Below, piece after piece: positions 51,706-60,057 of a DNA stretch of 64,000 bases. The stretch is from Mycolicibacterium agri (GTDB taxonomy: Bacteria; Actinomycetota; Actinomycetes; Mycobacteriales; Mycobacteriaceae). Position 1 is the first letter of the stretch. Every line of letters begins with the position of its first letter. Made by a program: the position numbers and the translations under genes. Location of the stretch: positions 1 to 64,000 of the forward strand of contig NZ_PDCP01000031.1 in assembly GCF_002553505.1 (NCBI RefSeq). Reading direction: 5' to 3'. The notes beneath the pieces are model-generated. The model made no database searches, was not told where the DNA came from, and worked only from the letters and a program-made list of their open reading frames with translations.

Positions 51706-53478
51706 CTATCTGGCTGGCCTCGGCTCGGCGCCGAATCGTCTTGCCGCATAGGTAAGTACGAAGATCACGACGCAATAGACCAAGCTCGTCGCTGCGCTGC
51801 GCTGCAGGATCCCGTTCTCGAAGTCGTCGAAGATGACGATCGACAACAGTCGGGTGTCGGTGGTGAACAGGAACAGCGGCACCGTCAGCTCACGCATCGA
51901 CAGCATGAGCAGCAACAGGAAGGTCGAGGTCAACGGGACGCGCAACAGGGGAGCGGTGATCTTCCACACCGCCTTGGCGCGGTGCGCGCCGTGCATCACC
52001 GCGCTGTCTTCGAGTTCACGATCGACCTGCAGGATCGACGACGACGCGCCCTGATATCCCTGAGGCATCTGGGCGGCGACGAACGCGATCACCATCACCA
52101 GCAAGGTGCCGTAGACGGGTACCGGCAGCATCAGCCACGTCCAGAGCAGGCCGAGACCGAGCACGATCGCGGGTACGGCCAGCGGCAGCATGCTCAGATA
52201 CCCGAGTCCCTCCCGGCCGGGCAGGGTGGTCCGGTTCACCACGTACGACACCACGAACGCGAGAAGCGTTCCTGCGGCGGCAGCCGCGATCGCGACGATC
52301 ACCGAGTTGCCGGTGGCCCGCAGCAGCACGTCGCTCGACAGCGCCTCCTCGAGCGCCCCGGTGCCCATCCGACGTCCCGTGAAGGCGCCGAGAATCGTGT
52401 TCACGTAGGGGGATTCGTGCAGCGTGATGAACACCAGCGCGAGCAGCGGAAGCACCGTCGACAAGAAGAAGTACACGATGCCGATCAACAGCGCCGGTGT
52501 GCGGAACCAGCCGAGCTCGAACTTCCGCAGCTTCATGCCCTTGCCCGAAACGGTGGTATACGACCGCCGGGAGACGACCCGGCGCTGTACCGCAGTGACG
52601 AGCAGCACGATGACGATGAGCGCGATCGCCACGGCCGCGGCCTCGTTGCCGCGCGACGGAGCGGCATTCATCAACCGAAAGATGTAGGTGGGCAGCGTGT
52701 CGAGCTGTCCGCCGCCGGCGATCTGCGCGACGGGGAAGTTCTCGACGGTGAGGACGAAGATGAGGATCGCGGCGCCGAGAATTGCCGGGGTGGCCAGCGG
52801 GAAGGTGATCTTGCGCAGGACGGCGCCGGGGCGGGCGCCGTGTGTGCGCGCGGCCTCTTCCAGGTCGGGGTTCATCAAACTGAACGCCGAATGCATGAGG
52901 AGAAACGCATACGGCGCGTAATACAGTGCCAGAACGAAGATCAGGCCGCCGATGTTGAAGATGTTGACGATCGCGGGCAGGCCGAGGTCGCGAGCCAAGA
53001 CATTGAGGAGACCGGCATTCGGCCCGCCGAGCAGCGACCACGCGAGCGCGCCGACGTAGGACGGTAAGAACAGCGGAAGTAGCCCGACGAAGTACAGAAA
53101 CCGTGCCCAGCGCACATCGGTGCGGGCCGTGACGAACGCCAGGAAGCCACCGATCGCAAGCGCGAATATCGAAGACCCCACACCGATCAACAGCGAGTTG
53201 AGAGCGGCTTGGCGCGCGCCCGCGCCGAACACCGCAGCGAAGTTGTCGAAAGTGAGACTCGAGACGTCGATGTTTCCCGGGCGCGGGGTAGTGGCGGTGA
53301 ACGCCGAAATGAGCACGAGCGCAATCGGCATCACGATGAGCACCGCGAGCACCGCGTACAGCACCAGCGGAAGCACCGTCCGCCGCAGTGTTCCGGTGGC
53401 GAGCCGCCCGGGGTTCGGCCGGGGCCGGTGCCGAACCGCCTGCGGCGCGGGCGTGAGTTCCACTGTGGGGGTTGCCAT
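51706..53478 (-). CDS. ABC transporter permease, two permease domains fused
   Basis: The 590-residue membrane protein is a tandem of two binding-protein-dependent permease domains, each with about six spans. Their coupling loops are LEEAARTHGARPGAVLRKITFPLATPA (about 205-231) and LEDSAVMHGAHRAKAVWKITAPLLRVP. The single chain thus replaces a permease dimer, as in FbpB/ThiP-type systems. The start codon overlaps the ATPase stop by one base (TGATG). Confidence 0.92.
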   Translation of the reverse strand: MATPTVELTPAPQAVRHRPRPNPGRLATGTLRRTVLPLVLYAVLAVLIVMPIALVLISAFTATTPRPGNIDVSSLTFDNFAAVFGAGARQAALNSLLIGVGSSIFALAIGGFLAFVTARTDVRWARFLYFVGLLPLFLPSYVGALAWSLLGGPNAGLLNVLARDLGLPAIVNIFNIGGLIFVLALYYAPYAFLLMHSAFSLMNPDLEEAARTHGARPGAVLRKITFPLATPAILGAAILIFVLTVENFPVAQIAGGGQLDTLPTYIFRLMNAAPSRGNEAAAVAIALIVIVLLVTAVQRRVVSRRSYTTVSGKGMKLRKFELGWFRTPALLIGIVYFFLSTVLPLLALVFITLHESPYVNTILGAFTGRRMGTGALEEALSSDVLLRATGNSVIVAIAAAAAGTLLAFVVSYVVNRTTLPGREGLGYLSMLPLAVPAIVLGLGLLWTWLMLPVPVYGTLLVMVIAFVAAQMPQGYQGASSSILQVDRELEDSAVMHGAHRAKAVWKITAPLLRVPLTSTFLLLLMLSMRELTVPLFLFTTDTRLLSIVIFDDFENGILQRSAATSLVYCVVIFVLTYAARRFGAEPRPAR

Positions 53479-54578
53479 CAGGCCGCCTCGTCGGCGGCAG
53501 GTGCCGCCGCATCTTGCGGCAACACCTGTACAGCGTCGACCGGGATGCCGACCCGCACGGTGTCGCCGATCTTGGCGTCGAGTTGGCGGTGCTTGCTGCC
53601 GAGGATCGTCAGCTCGGCGTCGCCGGAGAGGGTGACCCGATAGGCCGCGCTCGCGCCCAGGAACTCCTTGGTCAACAGCTGACCCTCGAGCACGTTCATC
53701 TCGTCGGTGACGTCATCGCCGACGGCGATGTCTTCAGCGCGGATGCACGCCTTCAGATCAGCGGCGCCTGCGAACGGCGTGACCTTCAGTGCGATCGCGG
53801 TTTTCGCGACGCGTACACCGGTGGAATCGATCCGCTCCACCGGCAGGATGTTGCCGACACCCAAGAAGTCTGCGATGGAGGCGCTGAGCGGCTTGGCGTA
53901 GATGTCGTTGGGCGCGCCGACCTGCACGATGCGGCCGTGTTGCATCATGGCGATGCGGTCGGCGAGCGCGAGCGCCTCTTCCTGGTCGTGCGTGACGTAG
54001 ACCGTCGTGAGGCCGAGCCGCGCCTGCAGTTCGCGCAAGTCACCCCGCAGGCGGTGCCGCAGGCGGGCGTCGAGGTTGGACAGCGGCTCGTCGAGCAGCA
54101 TGACCGACGGCGCCATGACGAGACTGCGCGCCAGCGCGACGCGCTGCATCTGGCCGCCCGAAAGCAGGCTCGCGCCGCGGTCGGCGAATCCCTCCAGTCC
54201 GACCAATTCCAGTGTGTCGTGCACCCGCTGGTTGATCTCGGCCTTGTTGACCCGCTGCATCGTCAGCGGAAACGCCACATTCTCGAACACCGTCATGTGC
54301 GGCCAGATCGCGTACGACTGAAACACCATGCCGATGTTGCGTTTGTGCGGTGGGCAGTCGATACCGCGTGCGCTGTCGAACAGGACGTTGCCGCCGATGG
54401 TTATCCGCCCCGCGGTAGGCCTCTCGAGCCCGGCGATGCAGCGCATGGTGCTGGTCTTGCCGCAGCCGGATTCGCCGAGCAGCACCAACGATTCGCCGTG
54501 ACCGACCGTCAGGTCAAGGTCACGCACGGCCACCGCGTCGCCGTAGTGCAGGGTGAGGCCTTCGACGCGGATGTCCAT
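53478..54578 (-). CDS. ABC transporter ATP-binding protein (PotA/FbpC class)
   Basis: The 366-residue ATPase has Walker A GESGCGKT (about 35-42), the Q-loop VFQSYAIWPHMTVFENVAFPL, signature LLSGGQMQRVALAR and Walker B VMLLDEPLSNLDA. A C-terminal TOBE regulatory region follows (about 240-360). It powers the fused permease downstream, whose gene overlaps its stop. The ATG at 54578 starts right at the ABC domain, so the longer open frame extending to 54911 is rejected; it overlaps the GalC-like gene. Confidence 0.92.
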   Translation of the reverse strand: MDIRVEGLTLHYGDAVAVRDLDLTVGHGESLVLLGESGCGKTSTMRCIAGLERPTAGRITIGGNVLFDSARGIDCPPHKRNIGMVFQSYAIWPHMTVFENVAFPLTMQRVNKAEINQRVHDTLELVGLEGFADRGASLLSGGQMQRVALARSLVMAPSVMLLDEPLSNLDARLRHRLRGDLRELQARLGLTTVYVTHDQEEALALADRIAMMQHGRIVQVGAPNDIYAKPLSASIADFLGVGNILPVERIDSTGVRVAKTAIALKVTPFAGAADLKACIRAEDIAVGDDVTDEMNVLEGQLLTKEFLGASAAYRVTLSGDAELTILGSKHRQLDAKIGDTVRVGIPVDAVQVLPQDAAAPAADEAA

Positions 54579-54579
54579 G

Positions 54580-55224
54580 TCAGGTGTTCCCTTCGTCCTC
54601 GGTGCGGAATCCGTACAGGTCGTAGGAGATTTCGCCGTTGCGATACTTCGCCAGCGACGCGGCCTCTTTGGCTTGGCGGGCGTGGGCCAGCTCGACGGCG
54701 CGCTCCGCCTCATCGGCGGGCACCACGGCGGCGCCGTCGGAATCGAGGATGACGATGTCACCCGAACGGATCTCGGCGCCGCCGATCTGCACGCCGGCGT
54801 CCACCTCGCCGCGCGTGTTCTTCGTCGCGCCACGAATGCGGATCCAGCGCGTCCACACGGGCACACCGAGGTCGCGCAGCGCGTCCACATCACGCACAGC
54901 GGCGTCGACAAGGATTGCCGCCGCGCCCCTTTCCTTCAATTGGGTCACGAGCAACTCACCGATCAAGGCAACCGGTGTGGCCACCGGCATCGTCATGACG
55001 GCGATCTCGCCCGGCTGTATCCGCGCGACCAGTTCGTGCACGCCGCGGTTGTCGTCTTGTGCACACAACACCGTGCGGGCCGGCCCGGCCGCGCAGCTGC
55101 CGGGAATCAACTGAATGAGGTCGACGTCGATGAGGCCGCGGCGCCCGCGGGCCTCGTAGACGGTTGCCGTGCCGGCCTTGCGCAATTCGGCGACGGCGTC
55201 AGTGGAGATGGTCAACTCGCTCAC
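54580..55224 (-). CDS. galC: RraA-fold 4-carboxy-4-hydroxy-2-oxoadipate aldolase-like (GalC-like)
   Basis: The 214-residue protein is of the RraA/HMG-CHA aldolase family. It has GELLVTQLKERGAAAILVDAAVRD (about 89-112), with the Arg-Asp pair that binds the metal-pyruvate enolate, and NTRGEVDAGVQIGG. Such class II aldolases split 4-carboxy-4-hydroxy-2-oxoadipate into pyruvate and oxaloacetate at the end of the gallate/protocatechuate 4,5-pathway. Its start overlaps the GalB-like stop, and the ATPase gene follows after 1 nt. RraA proteins can have other roles, but the context argues for the aldolase. Confidence 0.82.
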   Translation of the reverse strand: MSELTISTDAVAELRKAGTATVYEARGRRGLIDVDLIQLIPGSCAAGPARTVLCAQDDNRGVHELVARIQPGEIAVMTMPVATPVALIGELLVTQLKERGAAAILVDAAVRDVDALRDLGVPVWTRWIRIRGATKNTRGEVDAGVQIGGAEIRSGDIVILDSDGAAVVPADEAERAVELAHARQAKEAASLAKYRNGEISYDLYGFRTEDEGNT

Positions 55225-55937
55225 AACGCCTCCACAACATTGGGAACCAGCCGCTGGAATGCCTCAGCCTGGCGGATCTGCTTGCGGCCAGTCACTTTCC
55301 GCGCATGGTTGCCGCGATGCTCGGCACGTTCGGTGTAGTACTGCTGCAGGTATGACTGGGCCCGCATCGCCGCCATCGCCTTGCGCTTCTGCTCGAAGAC
55401 GTCGGTGATGTCGACGAAAACCGACGGAGTGAAGCCGCAGAGTTCGGGCTGGTGCGGTTCGAAGACCAGGAACTCGCTGGGCGGCGCGGTCCGGAAACCG
55501 GCTTCGACCACCGCGCCCGCAGTCAGCAACCGGGCCTTCGACACCGCGACATTCGCCACCGGATGGTCGGGGTTGAACGGGTCTGTGTCCGGATGGGTGA
55601 GCACGACGTGCGGGGCGAAATCACGCATGAGTTCGGCGAGTCGCTCGATCGCGGCGCTGTCCACCTCGAGCGGGTAGTCGCCGAGATCGAAGCATTCGAA
55701 GGTCGCGCCGACGGCCTCTGCGGCTTCGGTCGCTTCCTCGTGCCGATGCCGCTTGACGTTCTCCACGGTTTGACCGGGTTGCTTCCACAGCTCACCGGAC
55801 TCGCCGCGTTCGCCGTAGGACAACGCGACCACCCGGGCCTCGCCGCCCGCCGCGGTGTGCTTTGCGATCGCACCGGCGGCGCGCCAGACGAAGTCGGCGC
55901 TGTGCGCGCCGACGACGAGTAGTCGCCTGTCCTTCAT
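55221..55937 (-). CDS. galB: GalB-like 4-oxalomesaconate hydratase (PIG-L/LmbE fold)
   Basis: The 238-residue protein has the LmbE/PIG-L fold. The usual AHPDDE zinc motif is replaced by AHSADF (VVGAHSADFVWRAAG, about 8-22), the variant I recall from GalB of Pseudomonas putida. Other shared features are SYGERGESGELWK (about 40-52), LGDYPL and LTHPDTDPFNPDHPVA. GalB hydrates 4-oxalomesaconate to 4-carboxy-4-hydroxy-2-oxoadipate, the substrate of the aldolase encoded next. It overlaps that gene by 4 nt. Confidence 0.83.
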   Translation of the reverse strand: MKDRRLLVVGAHSADFVWRAAGAIAKHTAAGGEARVVALSYGERGESGELWKQPGQTVENVKRHRHEEATEAAEAVGATFECFDLGDYPLEVDSAAIERLAELMRDFAPHVVLTHPDTDPFNPDHPVANVAVSKARLLTAGAVVEAGFRTAPPSEFLVFEPHQPELCGFTPSVFVDITDVFEQKRKAMAAMRAQSYLQQYYTERAEHRGNHARKVTGRKQIRQAEAFQRLVPNVVEAL

Positions 55938-55956
55938 GAGTCGTCTTCTCCTCTCG

Positions 55957-56730
55957 TCAGGCGCTTGTGCGCTCCAGGCTGGTCAACCACGAATGGGCGG
56001 CTTGCATGGTCCATGAGGGCCGGTCGATGCTTTCCAGGTATTCGCGCGCGTCGCTCACTTCATGGACGCGGCGGGCGGCGTGAGCGCGTGAGCCTTCGAT
56101 CAGCCGGTCGATGAGAGCGTATGGATCACCGGCGAATTCGGCCGCAATCTGATCGCGCAGCCACTGGCCGCAACCGATGCTCTCGGCCGCACCGACGCTT
56201 TCGAGCACCACCGCCGCAAGACCCTTCATGAACACGCTGCGGATCAGCTTGCGTGCAGCGGCGTCTCCAGGTTGGCCCGCGATCGATTCGACCGGCGCCC
56301 CTGCACGTCTGAAGATCTCGGCGAACGCGTCAGCGTCGGGTCCGCTCACCATGAGCGGCGTGCGAACGCCTGCGCGCGGCACGGGCGCCAGCACGGCGAC
56401 GTCGACGAAGCACACACCGTGAGCGGCCGCGGCGGCGCCGAGAGTGCTCTTGAGGTCGGGGCTTGCGGTGTTGAAGTCGGCGAGCAAGATCCCGGGCGCG
56501 AGATGCTTCAGGATCTCCTCCGTTACGGTCTTCGTCGCTTTCGCCCCGACGAGGGTGATGACCACATCCGCCTCGGCGAGCGCCTCGGACAGATGGGGTG
56601 ATTGGTTGATACCGGGTTCGTCGAGTTGAACGAACGGGTCATAGCCCGCGACGTCGAAGCCCGCGTCCCGAAGTCCTCGCGCGTACGACGCGCCGGCCTC
56701 GCCCAGCCCGACGACCGCGACTTTCGGCAT
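55957..56730 (-). CDS. 6-phosphogluconate-dehydrogenase-fold NAD(P)-binding protein
   Basis: The 257-residue protein has an N-terminal Rossmann domain (VAVVGLGEAGASYARGL, about 4-20). A helical C-terminal domain of the DUF1932/6PGDH-like type follows (RKLIRSVFMKGLAAVVLE, about 150-167). It may be a beta-hydroxyacid dehydrogenase or imine-reductase relative. The ATG at 56730 has GAGG 5 nt upstream; the longer open frame to 56838 would run across the promoter and operator. As first gene of the gal-like operon it may interconvert a semialdehyde or keto acid in the same pathway. Confidence 0.82.
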   Translation of the reverse strand: MPKVAVVGLGEAGASYARGLRDAGFDVAGYDPFVQLDEPGINQSPHLSEALAEADVVITLVGAKATKTVTEEILKHLAPGILLADFNTASPDLKSTLGAAAAAHGVCFVDVAVLAPVPRAGVRTPLMVSGPDADAFAEIFRRAGAPVESIAGQPGDAAARKLIRSVFMKGLAAVVLESVGAAESIGCGQWLRDQIAAEFAGDPYALIDRLIEGSRAHAARRVHEVSDAREYLESIDRPSWTMQAAHSWLTSLERTSA

Positions 56731-56771
56731 GTGACCTCGCTCCATGGGTTCGATCTGCTGTGACCGCAGAC

Positions 56772-56816
56772 ACCATACAAAATTGTTAACAATTTCGTCA
56801 ACGACTTTGCTAACAA
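56772..56816 (-). promoter_or_regulatory. Promoter and GntR-type operator of the gal-like operon
   Basis: Reading leftward there is a -35 box TTGACG (56801-56796), an 18-bp spacer and a -10 box TATGGT (56777-56772). A perfect 16-bp palindrome AAATTGTTAACAATTT (56780-56795) fills the spacer, so a bound repressor would block RNA polymerase. A second, imperfect copy TTGCTAACAA lies at 56807-56816, just upstream of the -35. The GntR protein encoded at 49895 is the obvious candidate ligand. Confidence 0.7.
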
Positions 56817-56871
56817 TCTGCGAGGTGCCGATGACCACCGGCGGCGGGCTTACGAGCGTTCGCTCGGCCGA

Positions 56872-57798
56872 TCAACCCGCCGGCCGCAGAATCCTCAGCG
56901 CGTTCGGCACGGCCGACACCTCGACCGGCAGTGGGCAAACGTACTCGCCGTCGGCGTAGGCGTTGATGCCGGGGGAGTCGACGGTGATGGTGCGCGCGCG
57001 GGCGGTGCGCACTTCGTCGAGGTTCACGTGCGTGCCCTTGAACACGGTGGGAAACAAGCGAATTAGCTTGGTGCGCGACGCCGACGCCACCATCGTGACG
57101 TCGAGCATGCCGTCGGTGGGGTCGGCGTTCGGGCAGATCAACATGCCTCCGCCGTAGCTGCGGGTGTTCCCGAACGCCGCCAGGGTGAGATCGGTGTCGA
57201 TCTCCTCGCCGTCGAACGACAACCGGAACGGCAGCAGCCGCAGCTTGGACAGCTCGGCGAGCATCGCCAGGTTGTAGCGCATCCGCCCGTGCGGCCACCG
57301 CATTCGATTGGTGCGGTCGGTCACCAGCGAGTCGAAGCCCGCGGCCATCACGGTGCCGAACCACCGTTCGGTGCCGTCGGCGCCCACGATGCGGCCGAGG
57401 TCGATGGTCTGTGCGACGCCGTCGACGACGACGTCGGCCGCCGCCTCGGGATCCTTTGTCGGAATGTGGAATTCGCGGGCGTGGTCATTGCCGGTGCCTG
57501 CGGGGATGATGCCCAGCGGTGTGTCGGTTCCCGCGAGCACCTGCAGCGCAAGCGAAATGATGCCGTCGCCGCCGACCACCACGAGCGCATCCATGCCGCG
57601 TTCGAGCGCGCCGTCGACGAGACGTCGCGCGTGTTCGGCGTCGGTGCCCGCGATCGCGACGACGTCGACCCCGCGGCGATGCAACTGCGCGACGGCCCGC
57701 TCGGCGGCATGCGGCGCGCTGCCGTGCCCCGACGCCGGGTTCGTCAGCATCGTGACCCGGCCCACAGTCATAGGCTCCTCGCGACCGCTGAAGGCCAT
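56872..57798 (-). CDS. Diacylglycerol/lipid kinase (Rv2252-like)
   Basis: The 308-residue protein is a DAGK/sphingosine-kinase-fold lipid kinase that phosphorylates diacylglycerol or a related lipid at the membrane. The N-terminus has TNPASGHG (about 19-26), the nucleotide loop is VVGGDG (about 73-78) and the substrate region contains PAGTGNDHAREF (about 98-109). It closely resembles Rv2252 as I remember it. ATGs at 57798 and 57771 are both preceded by GAGGAG plus 3 nt, because the leader is made of repeated units; either may be used. Confidence 0.9.
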   Translation of the reverse strand: MAFSGREEPMTVGRVTMLTNPASGHGSAPHAAERAVAQLHRRGVDVVAIAGTDAEHARRLVDGALERGMDALVVVGGDGIISLALQVLAGTDTPLGIIPAGTGNDHAREFHIPTKDPEAAADVVVDGVAQTIDLGRIVGADGTERWFGTVMAAGFDSLVTDRTNRMRWPHGRMRYNLAMLAELSKLRLLPFRLSFDGEEIDTDLTLAAFGNTRSYGGGMLICPNADPTDGMLDVTMVASASRTKLIRLFPTVFKGTHVNLDEVRTARARTITVDSPGINAYADGEYVCPLPVEVSAVPNALRILRPAG

Positions 57799-57877
57799 TT
57801 GCTCCTCGCGTCCGCGGTAGTCAATTTGCTCCTCGCGTCCGCGGTAGTCAATTTGCTCCTCGCGTCCGCCGTAGTCA
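57797..57877 (-). repeat. Three tandem 27-bp repeats containing ribosome-binding sites
   Basis: Units lie at 57797-57823, 57824-57850 (identical) and 57851-57877 (one visible difference). A degenerate fourth unit runs from about 57768 to 57796. On the minus strand each unit starts with TGA and contains GAGGAG close to its end. The array begins on the stop codon of the FAD-oxidase gene and ends on the ATG of the kinase gene, so it looks like a tandem duplication of the intergenic ribosome-binding region. Confidence 0.85.
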
Positions 57878-59458
57878 CGGAATCAGCTTGCCGGGGTTCA
57901 TGATTCCGGCGGGGTCGAGTGTCTGTTTGACGGCGCGCAGCACCGCGATGCCGAGGTCGCCGATCTCGTCGCGCATCCACGGCCGGTGATCGGCGCCAAC
58001 GGCGTGATGGTGGGTGATGGTGCCGCGGGTGCGCATCATCGCGTCGGACGCGGCGGCTTTGGCCTTGCGCCACTGTTCGATCGGGTTGCCGCGCTGCCCG
58101 GCGACGACGGTGAAGTACAGCGAGGCGCCCGTGGGATACACATGCGAAATGTGGCACAACACCAGTGCGGGCGTGCCGGTTTCGGCCAGCGAGGACGTCA
58201 ACGCCTCGGTGACGGCGGATTTCAATGCGGCGATGTTCGACCAGTTGGTCGCCGTCTCCAGCGTTTCACACAGCGCACCTGCCGACAGCAGCGAGTCGCG
58301 CAGGTAGGGCGCCTCGAAGCGGCCGTGCTCCCACGCGCGGGCCGGGCCTTCGCCAAGCGATGTGCCGCCCTTGGCCTCCAGCAGCGCCCGTGTTTCGGCA
58401 TGTCTGCTGTCCACATGGGCTTGCGAGCCTTCGAAGACGGTGATCGCCAGGCAGCCGCCGGTGATGCTGTCCTCGCCGATGTTGTCGGCGGTGGCGAGGT
58501 TGACGCCGGTCTCCGCCTCATCCGATAGGCGGATAACCGTTGGGCCCGTACCGGTTTGGGCGACCGCGCGCAGCGCATCGGCGCCGGTGGCGAAGTCCGG
58601 GAACGACCACGCCTCGTAGCGGGCGGTCTCCGGCGTCGGGTGTACCCGCACACGCACGCGGGTGATGACACCGAACACGCCTTCGGAGCCGATCACCAAC
58701 TGGCGCAGATCCGGTCCCGCCGCGGACTCGGGAGCCCGGCCCAGGTCCAGCACGCCCGCGGGGGTCACCGCCCGCAGGCCGCGGACCATGTCGTTGAAAC
58801 GGCCGTAGCCAGCGGAGTCCTGACCCGAAGAGCGAGTGGCGGCGAAGCCGCCGATCGTCGCGAATTGAAAGCTCTGCGGAAAATGCCCGAGCGAGAACCC
58901 GCGCTCACCCAGCAGCCGCTCGGCCTCCGGGCCGGTGAGGCCCGCGCCCAGTTCGGCCTCGCCCGAGATCTCGTCGAGGGAGTGCAATTCGGCGAACCTG
59001 CGCAGGTCGAGCGAGACGACGGCGTTGAAACCGTTGCGCAGCGGGTCGAGGCCGCCCACCACACTGGTGCCGCCACCGAACGGCACGACGGCGATGCCGC
59101 GCTCTGTGCACATGCGCAGGACTTCGGCGACCTGACCCTCGTCGCCGGGCACGAGCACCGCGTCAGGCGCGTCCTGCACTCCAGGGTCGCGGCGACGCAA
59201 CAGATCGAGGGTGGACTTGCCGCCCGCACGAAGTAGGCGTTCTCGGTCCTCCACGACGCAGTGCTCGGCGCCGACGACCGCGGCCAGCGCGGAGCGGTCC
59301 TCGGCCGACAACGCCGACGGCCGCAGCTTCACCTGTTCGGGTTCGAGCTGCGGAAGCGAGGCTTCCCTGACCCCCAACGCCTGCTCGAGAAGCCGGCGGA
59401 TGCCCTCGGAGAGCGGTTTGGCCTTTTCCGGGTCACCCCATGCGTCCCACTTCATCAT
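57875..59458 (-). CDS. FAD-linked oxidase, alkyl-DHAP-synthase-like (Rv2251-like)
   Basis: The 527-residue flavoprotein has the PCMH/VAO FAD domain (VVPFGGGTSVVGGLDPL, about 123-139; GEAELGAGLTGPEAERLL; IGGFAATRSSGQDSAGYGRF). The C-terminal substrate domain has VYPTGASLYFTV and HHHAVGADHRPWMRDEIG, the His-rich signature of alkyldihydroxyacetonephosphate synthases and related oxidases. Location beside a lipid kinase and glpD suggests glycerolipid or ether-lipid chemistry. It is divergent from a TetR gene 17 bp away. Confidence 0.88.
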   Translation of the reverse strand: MMKWDAWGDPEKAKPLSEGIRRLLEQALGVREASLPQLEPEQVKLRPSALSAEDRSALAAVVGAEHCVVEDRERLLRAGGKSTLDLLRRRDPGVQDAPDAVLVPGDEGQVAEVLRMCTERGIAVVPFGGGTSVVGGLDPLRNGFNAVVSLDLRRFAELHSLDEISGEAELGAGLTGPEAERLLGERGFSLGHFPQSFQFATIGGFAATRSSGQDSAGYGRFNDMVRGLRAVTPAGVLDLGRAPESAAGPDLRQLVIGSEGVFGVITRVRVRVHPTPETARYEAWSFPDFATGADALRAVAQTGTGPTVIRLSDEAETGVNLATADNIGEDSITGGCLAITVFEGSQAHVDSRHAETRALLEAKGGTSLGEGPARAWEHGRFEAPYLRDSLLSAGALCETLETATNWSNIAALKSAVTEALTSSLAETGTPALVLCHISHVYPTGASLYFTVVAGQRGNPIEQWRKAKAAASDAMMRTRGTITHHHAVGADHRPWMRDEIGDLGIAVLRAVKQTLDPAGIMNPGKLIP

Positions 59459-59475
59459 GCGTTACAGTATTACAT

Positions 59476-60057
59476 ATGTTGTCAATCAGTAACGACACTT
59501 CGCCGGACATCGGGGACCGCATCCTCGACGCGGCGGCCAGCTGCGTGCTTGCCTACGGCGTGCAGCGGGTGACGTTGGCCGAGATCGCGCGCCGCGCCGG
59601 CGTCAGCCGACCGACCATCTACCGGCGCTGGCCCGACACTCGCGCACTGCTCGCCGCCCTGCTGACCCGGCGAATCGTCGGCGTGCTGAGCGACGTGCCG
59701 TCGCGCGGCAGCGGGCGCGAAGCCCTCGTCGAGCGGATCGTCGGGGTGGCCCAGCGGCTTCGGCACGACGAGGTCGTCATGTCGGTGTTTCATTCGGAGC
59801 CCGAATTCGCCATGGTGTACATCGCCGAACGCCTCGGCACCAGCCAGCAGATCCTCATCGACGCGGTCGCCGACGAGATCCGCAACGCCCAGCGCGACGG
59901 CAGCGTGCGGCGGGGTGACCCGCGCCAGATGGCGGCCATGTGCCTGCTGATCACCCAGTCGACAATCCAGTCCGCGCAGCTCGTCGCGCCGATCCTGGAC
60001 GCCGACGCGCTCGCCGTCGAGCTCGCGTACTCACTGAACGGATACCTCAAGCCATGA
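59476..60057 (+). CDS. TetR-family regulator (Rv2250c-like)
   Basis: The 193-residue protein has a TetR helix-turn-helix (about 14-60; ILDAAASCVLAYGVQRVTLAEIARRAGVSRPTIYRRWPDTRALL). The start is the ATG at 59476. It overlaps the dyad-rich leader GTTAC...GTAAC (59461-59493), which could be its own operator. It is divergent from the FAD oxidase and overlaps glpD by 4 nt (ATGA), so it probably co-regulates both sides. Confidence 0.87.
   Translation: MLSISNDTSPDIGDRILDAAASCVLAYGVQRVTLAEIARRAGVSRPTIYRRWPDTRALLAALLTRRIVGVLSDVPSRGSGREALVERIVGVAQRLRHDEVVMSVFHSEPEFAMVYIAERLGTSQQILIDAVADEIRNAQRDGSVRRGDPRQMAAMCLLITQSTIQSAQLVAPILDADALAVELAYSLNGYLKP

Noticed and set aside
51703..53067. Rightward open frame opposite the fused permease
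   Set aside because: The composition is dominated by Gln, His, Arg and Asp, the mirror of hydrophobic codons in the permease; no family match.
54579..54911. Upstream extension of the PotA-like ATPase by 111 codons
   Set aside because: The extension overlaps the GalC-like gene in another frame, while the ATG at 54578 begins exactly at the ABC domain.
57797..57877. Possible CRISPR-like array
   Set aside because: The 27-bp units are directly abutting with no spacers and no cas genes, so it is a simple tandem repeat.
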